This document shows positions 1-8,791 of a DNA stretch of 64,000 bases, in pieces. The stretch lies in the NCBI GenBank assembly GCA_037481695.1, contig JBBFLE010000002.1:317637-381636 (forward strand), in the 5' to 3' direction. The stretch's first letter is position 1. Every line of letters starts with the position of its first letter. Below the pieces are notes generated by a model, which searched no databases, was not told the origin of the DNA, and worked only from the letters and a program-made list of their open reading frames with translations. Both the position numbers and the translations under genes were made by a program. This DNA is from a bacterium. GTDB taxonomy: Bacteria; Desulfobacterota; Desulfocorpusculales; Desulfocorpusculum.

Positions 1-1180
1 CTATGCGCACCGAATTGGCTGCCTTGCGCTGAAGGAAAGAGACCGGCTCTGCAGAGGGAACCCTTTGCCTCAGTGTAGGTCTCAGCTCCATGGCAGCCCG
101 GCTCAACTCCCAGGGAATGACTCCTGCTTGGGCCATGAGCCGCAGGTAATTGTCCACAAGCTGATTCAAAGAAGACTGGTCCATGGTCAGGTAGTAGGAA
201 GGTCTTCTGTGAGCCAGCAACAGGCTCAACACCCTGCGGAAGGCCAGGACAGCCTCCTTGGGAGGAGACTTTCCTGAGAGGCTCTTCTCGTTTCTCAACA
301 GCTCATTGGTAAAGTTGAAATCTGCATCGTACCAGGCCCAAAGACCGTCTCCCAGACCATTTACCTCACCGAAGCCCTGGATCGCAGCCAGAGGAATGGA
401 GTTGAGATAGCTCACCACCAGATTGCGGCGAACTTCCCTGGTGTCTTCCCCTTCCAGGTAAGCCCGAAAAGAGGCCGAAGCCATTTGCCGAAGCTTCTCC
501 AAGGGGTTGTGGGTTCGGCCCTCTGGGGAATGCCTGTATTTCTCGAGCTGGGTGGCTATGGTACTGCCCCCTGGGGTCCTACCTCCAGACCTGACAGCCC
601 CACCGGCCATGTCCAAAATGGCCTTGGCCAGCCTGTCCCACTCCACGGCAGGGTTGCGAAGCGGGTACTTCTCATCCAAAAGCTCTCTGTTCTCTATGAA
701 AAGAAGGGTTCGCACCACCATAGGGGGGATCTCACCAAAGTCGTTGTACACCCTCTGGGGATACCGGGCCGACCATAAGGGAGTCCCATCCTGATCCAGA
801 ATCTCCAGTCCAGCCCGGGTCTTCTCCCTGTAAATAGGGAAAAGGCCCTTGTCCACGGCTTCCATGAACATCTCGCTTGTCCTGGCTTGGGCCTTTACCT
901 GGTATCCCTTTTGTCTGAGGCTATCCAGCCAGGCGGGCATCTGGGTGTAGCCCAGCCTCAAATCGTATGGTCCGGGACCCGGAAAACGGATGGCCTGGCT
1001 GGGCCCCTCTTCCACCCAGTATGTCATCTGCTGGGCAAGGCGTGAGAAGGTACGTGCCTGGAGCTGAGAGGTGGTAAGCTCCTCGGACAGGTATTTGTAG
1101 GCCCAATAGCCCATGGCAAACAAAAATCCCATGAGCAAGAGCCTTACAATGACGTATCGCAAGAACTTGCGAACTCTCAT
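1..1180 (-). CDS. GT51 peptidoglycan glycosyltransferase domain protein (partial, C-terminus off left edge)
   Basis: Reading leftward from the ATG at 1178-1180, the frame stays open to the window edge (about 393 codons), so the 3' end is missing. The N-terminus has a basic cap and one membrane segment (about residues 8-28), giving a type II inner-membrane topology. Around residues 161-168 an IENRELL segment carries the probable catalytic Glu of family GT51. Near 204-218 GGSTIATQLEKYRHS matches the conserved lipid-II glycosyltransferase motif. The protein is therefore likely to polymerise peptidoglycan glycan strands in the periplasm. The wording (ENRELL, RNPAVEW, EKYRHS) is typical of the large transglycosylase-domain proteins of Proteobacteria rather than classic PBP1A; whether a transpeptidase domain follows cannot be seen. 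No strong Shine-Dalgarno precedes the ATG. It is the second peptidoglycan polymerase in the window besides PbpC. Confidence 0.85.
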   Translation of the reverse strand, partial: MRVRKFLRYVIVRLLLMGFLFAMGYWAYKYLSEELTTSQLQARTFSRLAQQMTYWVEEGPSQAIRFPGPGPYDLRLGYTQMPAWLDSLRQKGYQVKAQARTSEMFMEAVDKGLFPIYREKTRAGLEILDQDGTPLWSARYPQRVYNDFGEIPPMVVRTLLFIENRELLDEKYPLRNPAVEWDRLAKAILDMAGGAVRSGGRTPGGSTIATQLEKYRHSPEGRTHNPLEKLRQMASASFRAYLEGEDTREVRRNLVVSYLNSIPLAAIQGFGEVNGLGDGLWAWYDADFNFTNELLRNEKSLSGKSPPKEAVLAFRRVLSLLLAHRRPSYYLTMDQSSLNQLVDNYLRLMAQAGVIPWELSRAAMELRPTLRQRVPSAEPVSFLQRKAANSVRI

Positions 1181-1560
1181 GGAGGATCCCCCACAAGAGC
1201 CATTGGGAACTGCTGGTGGCACCCCTGAAGTTCCCTGTAGAGTAGATCTCTCAAGCAAGCCATGTCATGGAAATTACAATAGCAATCATTCCCCAAGCCC
1301 TTGTGATTTTTCCCATTTTGAGACCCACACCGGAGAAGGACCCCATAGGGCAAACCAGGCTTCATCCAAGCATAAATCGGTTCATCCCAGGATATCGTGA
1401 AATTAGCCCACATCATGCATTAATCGCTGATAAAGGGGACCAGGGCTTCCCAGAATCATTTTTCAGACCGAGCCTGAAAAAATGCTCTGTTTATTGAGGT
1501 GCTGATAATGCCATCGGTGGCGCCTGGGCCTTAAGCCATCAGAGCGGTTTTCCCCCGGTT
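1181..1560. other. intergenic region between glycan-cluster methyltransferase and GT51 gene
   Basis: No coding sequence is supported here. It is the downstream region of the methyltransferase and the leader of the GT51 gene. A short AT-capped hairpin lies at 1459-1481 (listed separately). I could not find a convincing sigma-70 or sigma-54 promoter for the GT51 gene. Confidence 0.5.
1459..1481 (-). terminator. AT-flanked hairpin downstream of methyltransferase
   Basis: TTTTTCAG (1459-1466) and CTGAAAAA (1474-1481) form a perfect 8-bp stem with a 7-nt loop. It lies about 80 bp beyond the methyltransferase stop. On the minus strand it is not followed by a proper U tract, so it may be a weak terminator or simply a hairpin. 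Confidence 0.3.
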
Positions 1561-2421
1561 TCAAAGGGAGTGAGGCTTCTCTGCTATGGCAAGGATATAT
1601 CTACCGCAGCCAGCATAGGCCTCAGCAGCCCGACACTCGATCTCCATCAAAAGATCCTGCTCCTTTTCCGATAGCTGTGAGGGCCTGATGATGGTGCCGT
1701 GGGGATCCTCCTGCAGGCCGGAGCAAATTCCTATGCCCAGGAGCCTAGGTGAACTGAGCCCCAGTTTACGATAAAGGCGTCTTATTTGATCTGTTGTCTG
1801 CCAGGTGTACCAAACCGGCTCCCCCCACAGGTAGCCTTCCTCCCTGTCCAGGGCCATTTGGGCTCCTTCCCAGCGCCAGCTCCAGACGGTTTGCAGTAAA
1901 TTGTAGTACTGGGATCTAAAGGCCACAAAACTCACACCCCCTGGTTTCAAGACGCGTACAATCTCACCCAGCACCTCTTTCCACCTGGGAAGGAAGAAAG
2001 TAACTTCGATCAAAAGCACCACATCAGCTGAACTTTCCTGTTCTGTTTGCAAAAACTCCAGCAGGTCAGCCTCCTGGAACCTCAGGTTGGCGAGGCCTTG
2101 GGCCCTTTGCCTTGCTTTTTCCAGTGCTGGGCCAGCCAGATCCACGCCTCTTACTTGTCCCCCTCTCTCCAGGCTCCAACTGGCCAGGGGAATGCTGAGG
2201 CGACCCTGTCCACATCCCAGATCCAGGATGCATGGCCCACTCCCTTGGAATCTGGCCTCCAACTCAGGCAGGATCCAATACATGTACTGCCTGGCATAGT
2301 AGGCCTCATCAGGGCTCCCCATCATGTCATAGCGGGCCATGGTACGAATCACAGCCTCCCTGTGGGAAGCCGTGTCAAAGCTGGCTTCCGCCCTTTTTGT
2401 TCTCTTCCTGGGCATCCTCAC
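1561..2421 (-). CDS. class I SAM-dependent methyltransferase
   Basis: The 286-residue protein contains a Rossmann-fold SAM-binding motif I, LDLGCGQGRLS (about residues 65-75), then an acidic motif II (VRGVDLAG) and a motif resembling post-I/IV (ADVVLLIEV), followed by the usual LKPGG loop. It is the last gene of the minus-strand glycan cluster. Its GTG start shares four bases (GTGA) with the stop of the upstream GT2 gene, so the two are probably translationally coupled. It most likely methylates a sugar or another part of the glycoconjugate made by the cluster, in the cytoplasm. The substrate cannot be read from the sequence. Confidence 0.85.
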   Translation of the reverse strand: MRMPRKRTKRAEASFDTASHREAVIRTMARYDMMGSPDEAYYARQYMYWILPELEARFQGSGPCILDLGCGQGRLSIPLASWSLERGGQVRGVDLAGPALEKARQRAQGLANLRFQEADLLEFLQTEQESSADVVLLIEVTFFLPRWKEVLGEIVRVLKPGGVSFVAFRSQYYNLLQTVWSWRWEGAQMALDREEGYLWGEPVWYTWQTTDQIRRLYRKLGLSSPRLLGIGICSGLQEDPHGTIIRPSQLSEKEQDLLMEIECRAAEAYAGCGRYILAIAEKPHSL

Positions 2422-3605
2422 CCCGTTGCCCCTTGGTAAACATGCCCACGAGCCTGATCCCTTTTTTTAACTCGGCTCAGTGCATGCCTCAGGTCAAAGA
2501 CGGTCAATCTGTCGTTCCTGAGCCGACACGAGTAGTGACTCCTCAAGTACTCATAAAATCGTGGAAAATACTCAAACCACCAGTATGAAGACCAGGCAAA
2601 GGCCAAAAAAGAGGCACCCTGACCCCTTAGATCCTCCAGAGCTTCAATGGCTGCCTCGTCGCTTTGGGGAGGGCCCCAGTAGAATCCATTTCTGTCCAGT
2701 AAACAACGGCGTTGGGCCCCAGGTATTACTTCCCCAGTGCCCCAGTAATCGTCTTCCACCAACACATACGTGGATCCAGTGGGCACGACCCTTTGGAGAT
2801 CCCCCACGGCCCTCTCCACCTTCCTCCACCAACCCCTCCTCTTCAAGCTCTCCTTCTTCACCCTAATCCCAAGACCCCTGGCGTGACTGGCAAGAGCATC
2901 AAGAGAAAAGTCCCACATCCTAACAAAAAGCTCCAGTCTCTCCCTGAAAGACTCCTTCAGGGTGTACTTGTCGGTATGGATCCTGTAAAGGCCCTGGGGC
3001 TCAGCCGTGGCCCTTACAAGCCCATACAAGGGGGCCAAGGTAGCCAGGTACAGATCACCACCCCCAAGGCGAAAAAGCTCCTCTGGGATGGGCATCACAT
3101 GCTCCAAAAACCATCTGGCCCAGGCATTCCCGCTGGTGGGAGGAAAATGGTGCGGCCCTTCCAGGAGCAATTCCTCCCTAAGATCTCCTTGGGCAATATA
3201 GTCTGGCGGGACCTTCTTCACCATGACCCTGCTGCATGGATCCATGGTCCACATCTGCCACCTCACGGTGGACACCCCTTTGTCCCTGAACAAATCCATG
3301 CAGCTCTCTATGGCCGTAGGCAAAAGAGCGTCATCCGAATCCAAAAATATGATTACATCCCCCCTGCTCTTTTCAAATCCCACATTGAGGGCAGAAGCAT
3401 GACCACCATTTTTTTTGAAAACAGCTTGGATGCGGTCTCCATAGGAACGGATGAGCTCAGCTGAATCATCAGTAGAGCCATCATCCACCACAATGGTCTC
3501 CACCTCAGGGTATGTCTGGTCCAGACAACTGTCTATGGTCTCCCTCAAATACCGCCCGTAGTTGTAACTGCTTATCACAACACTGGCCAGGGGCTCTCTG
3601 ATCAT
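2418..3605 (-). CDS. family 2 glycosyltransferase with extra C-terminal domain
   Basis: The N-terminal domain is a classic GT-A GT2 fold: ASVVISSYNYGRYL at the start, VVDDGSTDDS near residue 40 and the metal-binding FLDSDDA near residue 90. It should transfer a sugar from a nucleotide-sugar donor. Residues from about 265 to the end (motifs TYVLVEDDYWG, FYWGPPQSDEAAIE, FAWSSYWWFEY, VFDLR) form a further domain not found in minimal GT2 enzymes and shared with the neighbouring GT2 at 3837-4889. The two proteins are clearly paralogues. It lies downstream of an ABC exporter pair and is translationally coupled to the methyltransferase. ATG start; the ribosome-binding site is weak. Confidence 0.85.
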   Translation of the reverse strand: MIREPLASVVISSYNYGRYLRETIDSCLDQTYPEVETIVVDDGSTDDSAELIRSYGDRIQAVFKKNGGHASALNVGFEKSRGDVIIFLDSDDALLPTAIESCMDLFRDKGVSTVRWQMWTMDPCSRVMVKKVPPDYIAQGDLREELLLEGPHHFPPTSGNAWARWFLEHVMPIPEELFRLGGGDLYLATLAPLYGLVRATAEPQGLYRIHTDKYTLKESFRERLELFVRMWDFSLDALASHARGLGIRVKKESLKRRGWWRKVERAVGDLQRVVPTGSTYVLVEDDYWGTGEVIPGAQRRCLLDRNGFYWGPPQSDEAAIEALEDLRGQGASFLAFAWSSYWWFEYFPRFYEYLRSHYSCRLRNDRLTVFDLRHALSRVKKRDQARGHVYQGATG

Positions 3606-3836
3606 CTTTCTAGCCTGCTCCCATGGAGGTTTTGGTCAGGCGCTGGCCATTTAATCACAGCAGATCTCATCTATCAACCTCCCTAAGACTCCCTCTCTTG
3701 GCCCATCTGCCAGAGGATTCCAAGGCCTTGGGTCCTAGTGGGCCTGAAGCCCCATGATGGTCTCCACTGCCCTTGGGATCCTCCAAGAAAATGGCGTGGG
3801 ACCGCGTCCCTGATGATGGTCTCATAAATGGCCCCT

Positions 3837-4889
3837 TCATCCCCTAAGATCAAAAACAACGAGTCTCTTGTTCTCCAGCACACAGCGGTAATGACTTCGG
3901 ATATGGCTGTGAAATCCAAGGTAATGGTCCAGCCACCAAAAGCAACTCCATACAAAGACGATGAAGCTGGCACCTTGCCTCCTCAGCCTCTCCATCTCTT
4001 CTATGGCCGTCTCATCGTCCGATGGCAGGCCCCAGTATCTTCCATCACGTTCCAGAAACGGAATGGCCCTTCGGCCCAAGAGCTCGCCTCCCACATCCCA
4101 TTTGTCCTCATCCACCAAGATGAACGCCTCCCCTGGGGCTATGAGCTTCTCCATGTCCTGGATAGACTCGTGCACCTGATGGAACCATGAATCCCCAAGG
4201 CATGTCTCCATGTGAAAAGGCTTCCCCAGCCTGGCACACCAACGTGCCAACTCAGAATAGTAGAAATCGAACTCCTCCAGCCCTATTCGCAGCCTTTCAG
4301 CAAAAGACCTGCCTGCGTACCAGTTGCCATGGTGCCATCTGTAAAGACCCAGGGGCTCGAGGATTTCCTGTACCTTTCCCAAAAGCGGGACCATGGTCCA
4401 CAGGTACCCATCCACCCCATAGCGGATCCCTCCTACTGGGAGGGGAAAGATCCTCTCCAGGGCCCAACGGGCCCATGCATGACCTGCCTTGGCCACCACC
4501 TTACCCACTGGGTTGCCTTCTGGGTCCACAACTTCAAGGGGCCAATCCACCTCCGCCAACTCCTGGTCCCGGAACAGTGGCACCACTGCTTCCATGGCGC
4601 CAGGGGCCAGTTCGTCATCCGAATCCACGAAGCAGATCACCTTTCCACGGCTCACAGAGAACCCTCTATTTAGGGCAGAGGCCTGCCCACCGTTTTCTTG
4701 GAAGATGGCCTTGAGCCTGTCCCTGTACCTAAGTAGGATAGCCCGGGAGTCATCGGTGGAGCCATCGTCCACCACGATCACCTCTGTGTTTGCATAGGTC
4801 TGGGCCAAGGCACTCTCTATGGACCTTTTCAGGAAACGGCCATAGTTGTAGTTGCTTATGATCACCGAGGCCAAAGGGCATTCATCCAT
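3837..4889 (-). CDS. family 2 glycosyltransferase, paralogue of the next gene
   Basis: The 350-residue protein begins like its sister (ASVIISNYNYGRFL), followed by VVDDGSTDDSRA and the metal-binding CFVDSDDE. The same C-terminal domain is present (FILVDEDKWD, RYWGLPSDDETAIEE, VFVWSCFWWLDHY, VVFDLRG). The parallel length and motif order indicate a tandem duplication followed by divergence, probably giving two sequential transferases in one assembly line. A 231-bp non-coding gap separates it from the downstream sister, unlike the tight overlaps elsewhere, so the sister may have its own expression signal. Donor and acceptor sugars are unknown. Confidence 0.85.
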   Translation of the reverse strand: MDECPLASVIISNYNYGRFLKRSIESALAQTYANTEVIVVDDGSTDDSRAILLRYRDRLKAIFQENGGQASALNRGFSVSRGKVICFVDSDDELAPGAMEAVVPLFRDQELAEVDWPLEVVDPEGNPVGKVVAKAGHAWARWALERIFPLPVGGIRYGVDGYLWTMVPLLGKVQEILEPLGLYRWHHGNWYAGRSFAERLRIGLEEFDFYYSELARWCARLGKPFHMETCLGDSWFHQVHESIQDMEKLIAPGEAFILVDEDKWDVGGELLGRRAIPFLERDGRYWGLPSDDETAIEEMERLRRQGASFIVFVWSCFWWLDHYLGFHSHIRSHYRCVLENKRLVVFDLRG

Positions 4890-5135
4890 CTTCGGTTTCC
4901 TTCAATGCCTTGGTCCAGGATCCAAAGAAAAATCCCTTCCCCGGGCTCAAAGACTCCCTGGTGTTAGTGGTGGCGCTGCCCCCACCCTCTCGGCTTCTTT
5001 CAGGCAAATGGATTCTACATGTCCAAGTGGTTTTGGAATTGACCCTCGAGCCAGATCCAGATTTCCTCCGGAGCCGCCTTTTGTGGAGGCTGAAGCCCTC
5101 ATGCAAGTTGAACTCACTGGGCATGAAATCTGTTC

Positions 5136-6944
5136 TTAGACCGCCCACTGCGCCGAGTTTCCTGCCCCGCAATGGAGCTTGTGAAAACGTGCGTAAGCTC
5201 CTTGCTTGTTTAGAAGCTCCTCGTGGTTTCCTTCCTCCACGACTCTTCCTTCCTCCAGAACCACTATTCGGTCAGCATTTCGTATGGTAGAGAGCCGGTG
5301 GGCAATTATGAAAGTGGTGCGACCAGCCATCAAACCCTCCAGTGCCTTGACCAAATCAGCCTCTGTGGCAGAATCCAGCGAAGAGGTCGGCTCGTCCATG
5401 ATCAGAATTGGGGCATCTTTAAGAAGAGCCCTGGCAATGGAGATGCGCTGTCTTTCTCCTCCGGAGAGGGAGGCCCCACCTTCACCTATGATGGTCTGGT
5501 AACCTTGTGGAAGCTTCTGGATGAATTCATGGGCTCCGGCAGCCTCCGCAGCCTTCATGATTTCCTTGATCCCTGCACCGGGGCGGCCATAGGAGATGTT
5601 TTCAGCCACGGTGAGAGGCAAGAGAAAAGGATCCTGAAGCACTATGGCCACTTGGGATCTGAGGCTCTCCAAGCTTACCTGCCTGATGTCCACCCCGTCC
5701 ACTGTTATCCTCCCTTCCCAGGGGTCCAGCAGCCTGGGGATCAGACTTACCAGAGTGCTCTTGCCAGCTCCTGTGGGACCTACTATGGCCACGGTCTCCC
5801 CGGGAAGGGCGTGAAGGCTCACTTGATTCAATACGGGCCTGTCCTTCTCATATCCGGCGGTTACCCCTTCCAAGCGCACTTCCCTTCCTTTGGCTCCTGC
5901 GGCAGGCAAAGAACTGCAGCCAGGGGCGTCTTTGATTTCTTCCTCTTGAGCCATCACCTCCAAGACCCTTCTAGCCCCTCCTGCCGCAGCAGCAAAACCT
6001 GAAGCCAAGTAAGCCAGGGTTGTCATGGGTCCGTAAAGGGAGGCCAGGTATGTCAGAAAGACCAGAAGCCCCCCAACAGTTAGGGATTCCCGCACCACAT
6101 GAATACCCCCGATGCCCATTATGACCGCGGTTCCCACGGCCAGGACCCCGCTGACCCCCACCTTGAACTGTAGCTGGGCGGCCACGGCCCTGAGGTAGGC
6201 CTGCAGTGTCCTGAAGGACATCTGTCTGAACCTCTTCTCCTCATAATCCTCTCTGCCAAAGGCCTGGACTGCCGGCAGCGCACTCAATGTCTGCTCTGCC
6301 AGGGCCACCATCCTGCCTTCCATCTGCTGCTGGTCGTAGGTACGTTCTGCCATGGGTTTGGCAAAGAGCCTTATGAGCAGGCCCAAAGGAGGTGCCACCA
6401 TCAAGGCCAGAATCGCCAAAGGAGCATCCATGTGCCACATCACCGCAAAAAGCGTCCCCAAGCTGGCCAGAGCATGCAGCAGGGGAATCGCCACTCCCAG
6501 GACCAGCTGGTTCACACAGCCCGTATCATGGGTGACCCTTCTTAGCAGGTCTCCTGTCATCTGGCGGCCATGAAACCTGAGGGAAAGGCGCTGGAGTCGG
6601 TCGAAAAGCTCTGCCCCCAGGTCCATGGCCATGCGCACACCCACCCCGGCTTCCAGATAGGTTCGAAGCGTCTGAGAAGCTTGATTCAACAGGTAAACCA
6701 TCACCGTGGCTGCAGCCAGCCATGCCACCAGCCCCAGGGGGGAATCTCCAGCAGGGATTTGCTCCAGCCATCTGAGCTTCTGCGGAAGAGGATCACCTTG
6801 CAAAACATTGTCCACCAGCACCTTCATGGGCCATGGAACCAAGGCTTCCAGCCCAACGCTCAGAAGCATGAGCAGGGCTATGACAGCAAGGCTCCTCCAG
6901 TGGGGTAGAGCATAGCCGAGTATCTCTAACCACCAACTTCTCAT
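5136..6944 (-). CDS. ABC exporter subunit (permease fused to ATPase), second of a pair
   Basis: The start was set at the ATG at 6942-6944 because it overlaps the upstream stop as ATGA and follows a GGAGGGAG ribosome-binding site; the open frame continues further upstream but without these signals. The 602-residue protein is an MsbA-like half transporter: a six-helix exporter membrane domain, then an ATPase with Walker A GPTGAGKST, a Q-loop in VLQDPFLLP, signature LSGGERQR, Walker B ILIMDEPTS and switch IAHRLSTIR. All catalytic residues look intact. It probably pairs with the adjacent half transporter as a heterodimer that exports the glycan, glycolipid or conjugate made by the cluster across the inner membrane. 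Confidence 0.9.
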   Translation of the reverse strand: MRSWWLEILGYALPHWRSLAVIALLMLLSVGLEALVPWPMKVLVDNVLQGDPLPQKLRWLEQIPAGDSPLGLVAWLAAATVMVYLLNQASQTLRTYLEAGVGVRMAMDLGAELFDRLQRLSLRFHGRQMTGDLLRRVTHDTGCVNQLVLGVAIPLLHALASLGTLFAVMWHMDAPLAILALMVAPPLGLLIRLFAKPMAERTYDQQQMEGRMVALAEQTLSALPAVQAFGREDYEEKRFRQMSFRTLQAYLRAVAAQLQFKVGVSGVLAVGTAVIMGIGGIHVVRESLTVGGLLVFLTYLASLYGPMTTLAYLASGFAAAAGGARRVLEVMAQEEEIKDAPGCSSLPAAGAKGREVRLEGVTAGYEKDRPVLNQVSLHALPGETVAIVGPTGAGKSTLVSLIPRLLDPWEGRITVDGVDIRQVSLESLRSQVAIVLQDPFLLPLTVAENISYGRPGAGIKEIMKAAEAAGAHEFIQKLPQGYQTIIGEGGASLSGGERQRISIARALLKDAPILIMDEPTSSLDSATEADLVKALEGLMAGRTTFIIAHRLSTIRNADRIVVLEEGRVVEEGNHEELLNKQGAYARFHKLHCGAGNSAQWAV

Positions 6945-8761
6945 GCAACTCCCTCCTGGGGGATGAAAAGAAGCTGGCGGGCATACAATCTGGCGTAGAG
7001 TCCCCCTTTTTCCATTAGTTCCTGGTGGCTTCCGCACTCCACCACCTTGCCTGCCTCGAGCACAACTATTCTGTGGGCCCTTCTTATGGTGGAGAGCCTA
7101 TGAGCTATGACAAGGGTGGTGCGACCCTGCATCAGTCTTTCCATGGCTTCCATGATCTCAGCCTCGGTCCTGACATCCACGGCCGAGGTAGGCTCATCCA
7201 GCACCAGCACCGGAGCGTCCTTCAAAATGGCTCTGGCTATGGCCAGGCGTTTTCTTTCCCCCCCTGAGAGGTTGGCCCCCCTTTCACTCAACACGGTCTC
7301 ATAACCTCTGGGCAGCCTGAGGATGAATTCATGAGCACCGGCCATTCTGGCTGCCTCCTCTATCTCCCGAAGGCTTGCCCCTGGTCTGCCGTAGGCTATG
7401 TTCTCGGCCACTGAGATGGGCAACAAGAAGGGCTCCTGTAAGACTAGCGCCACCTGGGATCTCACGCTGGACAATTGGAGTTGCCTCAGATCCTGGCCGT
7501 CCATGGTGAGCCTGCCTTCCCAGGGATCAAAGAAACGCGGGATCAAGGAAGCCAAGGTGCTCTTTCCAGCCCCGCTGGGCCCCACTATGGCCACCATCTC
7601 CCCTGGCCTTGCCTCCATGGAGACTTGTTTCAAAATAGGTCTTCCCGGTTCATATCCGAAGGTAACTCCCTCCAGGCGCAGGTGCCTTCCACCATGGGGC
7701 CTTTGAGGGCTCAGAGCCTTGGCACCCGGAATTTCCCTGACCTCTTCTGGGGCCTCCAACACCTCCATGACCCTATCCATGCTGGCGCTGACAGATCTGA
7801 GCTCTCCGTAGGTACGGAGCAACTCCTGGATGGCATCATGCCAAGAACGAAGATAGGCCAGGAAGACCAGGAGATCCCCCACAGACATGGCCTCGGCCAT
7901 GACCTTCTTGCCTCCCAAAAACAAAACCAGGGCCGTACCCATGGTAAGGGCCAGTCCGTTTACCATCCCGTACACATCCTTGAAGAGGCTCCCTTTCTGA
8001 GTTGCTGCCGTGGTCTCAGCGGCCAAGCGTTGGAAGGTCCTGCGGTTCATGGGCCTTGTGCCAAACGCCTGGACTATGGGTATGGCCGAGAGGGTCTGAT
8101 GTACGAAAGCCATGAGGCGGGTCTCGGCCTCTCTGGTAACACGGGTGGTACTTTGCAGCCTTTGGCCGAAAAACATGGCGGAAGCTGCCAGGGCTGGCAC
8201 CGTAATTAGGGTCACTGTCGTAAGGGTGGGCTCCAGTTTCCAGGCCACCACACCCATGCTCGCCATGACCATGATCTGGTGGGCTGGGCCTACCAGAAGC
8301 CCGTGGGCCAGGCTGTACACGCAGTAAGTATCCCCGCTTAAGCGGCTCAGGGACTCCCCTATTCCTTGGCGAATGTGATAAACAAAGGAAAACCTCTGAA
8401 GCCTGTGAAAGAGGTCAACGGCCAGATCGAAAACCATGCGCTGGCCGGCAGAGGTCCAGCTCCAAGAAAGTACCACATCCAGAGCGCTTTGAATGGCGAA
8501 CAACCCCAGGCTGGAACATGCGGCAACTACGATGAGAACCACAGGGGTTATGCCCACGGAAAGCGCTTCCAGGGCACGGCGCACGGCCTCAGGTACAGCC
8601 TCATTCCCCAGGGCGTAGTCTACCAGGAGTTTCAGAGGCCATGGTTGAAGCGCGGAGGCAGCGGAACTCACACCTGTGAGCACCAGGATCAGAAGAAGTG
8701 AAGGCCACTGCTTCAGGATATATTTGGTCAGGGGCCTGTACTTTTGAAGCATTCTTGGCAT
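6941..8761 (-). CDS. ABC exporter subunit (permease fused to ATPase), first of a pair
   Basis: A 606-residue half transporter with an N-terminal type IV exporter membrane domain and a C-terminal ATPase: Walker A GPSGAGKST, Q-loop VLQEPFLLP, signature LSGGERKR, Walker B VLVLDEPTS, switch IAHRLSTIR. It is closely similar to the following gene in the ATPase domain. The ATG at 8759-8761 has a GGAG element nine bases upstream. The stop overlaps the next start as ATGA, which fits stoichiometric synthesis of a heterodimer. Both ATPase sites keep the catalytic Glu, so a degenerate site is not evident. The substrate is probably the product of the surrounding glycosyltransferases. Confidence 0.9.
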   Translation of the reverse strand: MPRMLQKYRPLTKYILKQWPSLLLILVLTGVSSAASALQPWPLKLLVDYALGNEAVPEAVRRALEALSVGITPVVLIVVAACSSLGLFAIQSALDVVLSWSWTSAGQRMVFDLAVDLFHRLQRFSFVYHIRQGIGESLSRLSGDTYCVYSLAHGLLVGPAHQIMVMASMGVVAWKLEPTLTTVTLITVPALAASAMFFGQRLQSTTRVTREAETRLMAFVHQTLSAIPIVQAFGTRPMNRRTFQRLAAETTAATQKGSLFKDVYGMVNGLALTMGTALVLFLGGKKVMAEAMSVGDLLVFLAYLRSWHDAIQELLRTYGELRSVSASMDRVMEVLEAPEEVREIPGAKALSPQRPHGGRHLRLEGVTFGYEPGRPILKQVSMEARPGEMVAIVGPSGAGKSTLASLIPRFFDPWEGRLTMDGQDLRQLQLSSVRSQVALVLQEPFLLPISVAENIAYGRPGASLREIEEAARMAGAHEFILRLPRGYETVLSERGANLSGGERKRLAIARAILKDAPVLVLDEPTSAVDVRTEAEIMEAMERLMQGRTTLVIAHRLSTIRRAHRIVVLEAGKVVECGSHQELMEKGGLYARLYARQLLFIPQEGVA

Positions 8762-8791
8762 CTAAAGCTTCTCCAGGAGTGCGTGGTGCAC

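Noticed and set aside
2712..3464. 250-codon open frame on the plus strand
   Set aside because: It lies antisense to the GT2 gene, has Pro-rich nonsense composition and no ribosome-binding site.
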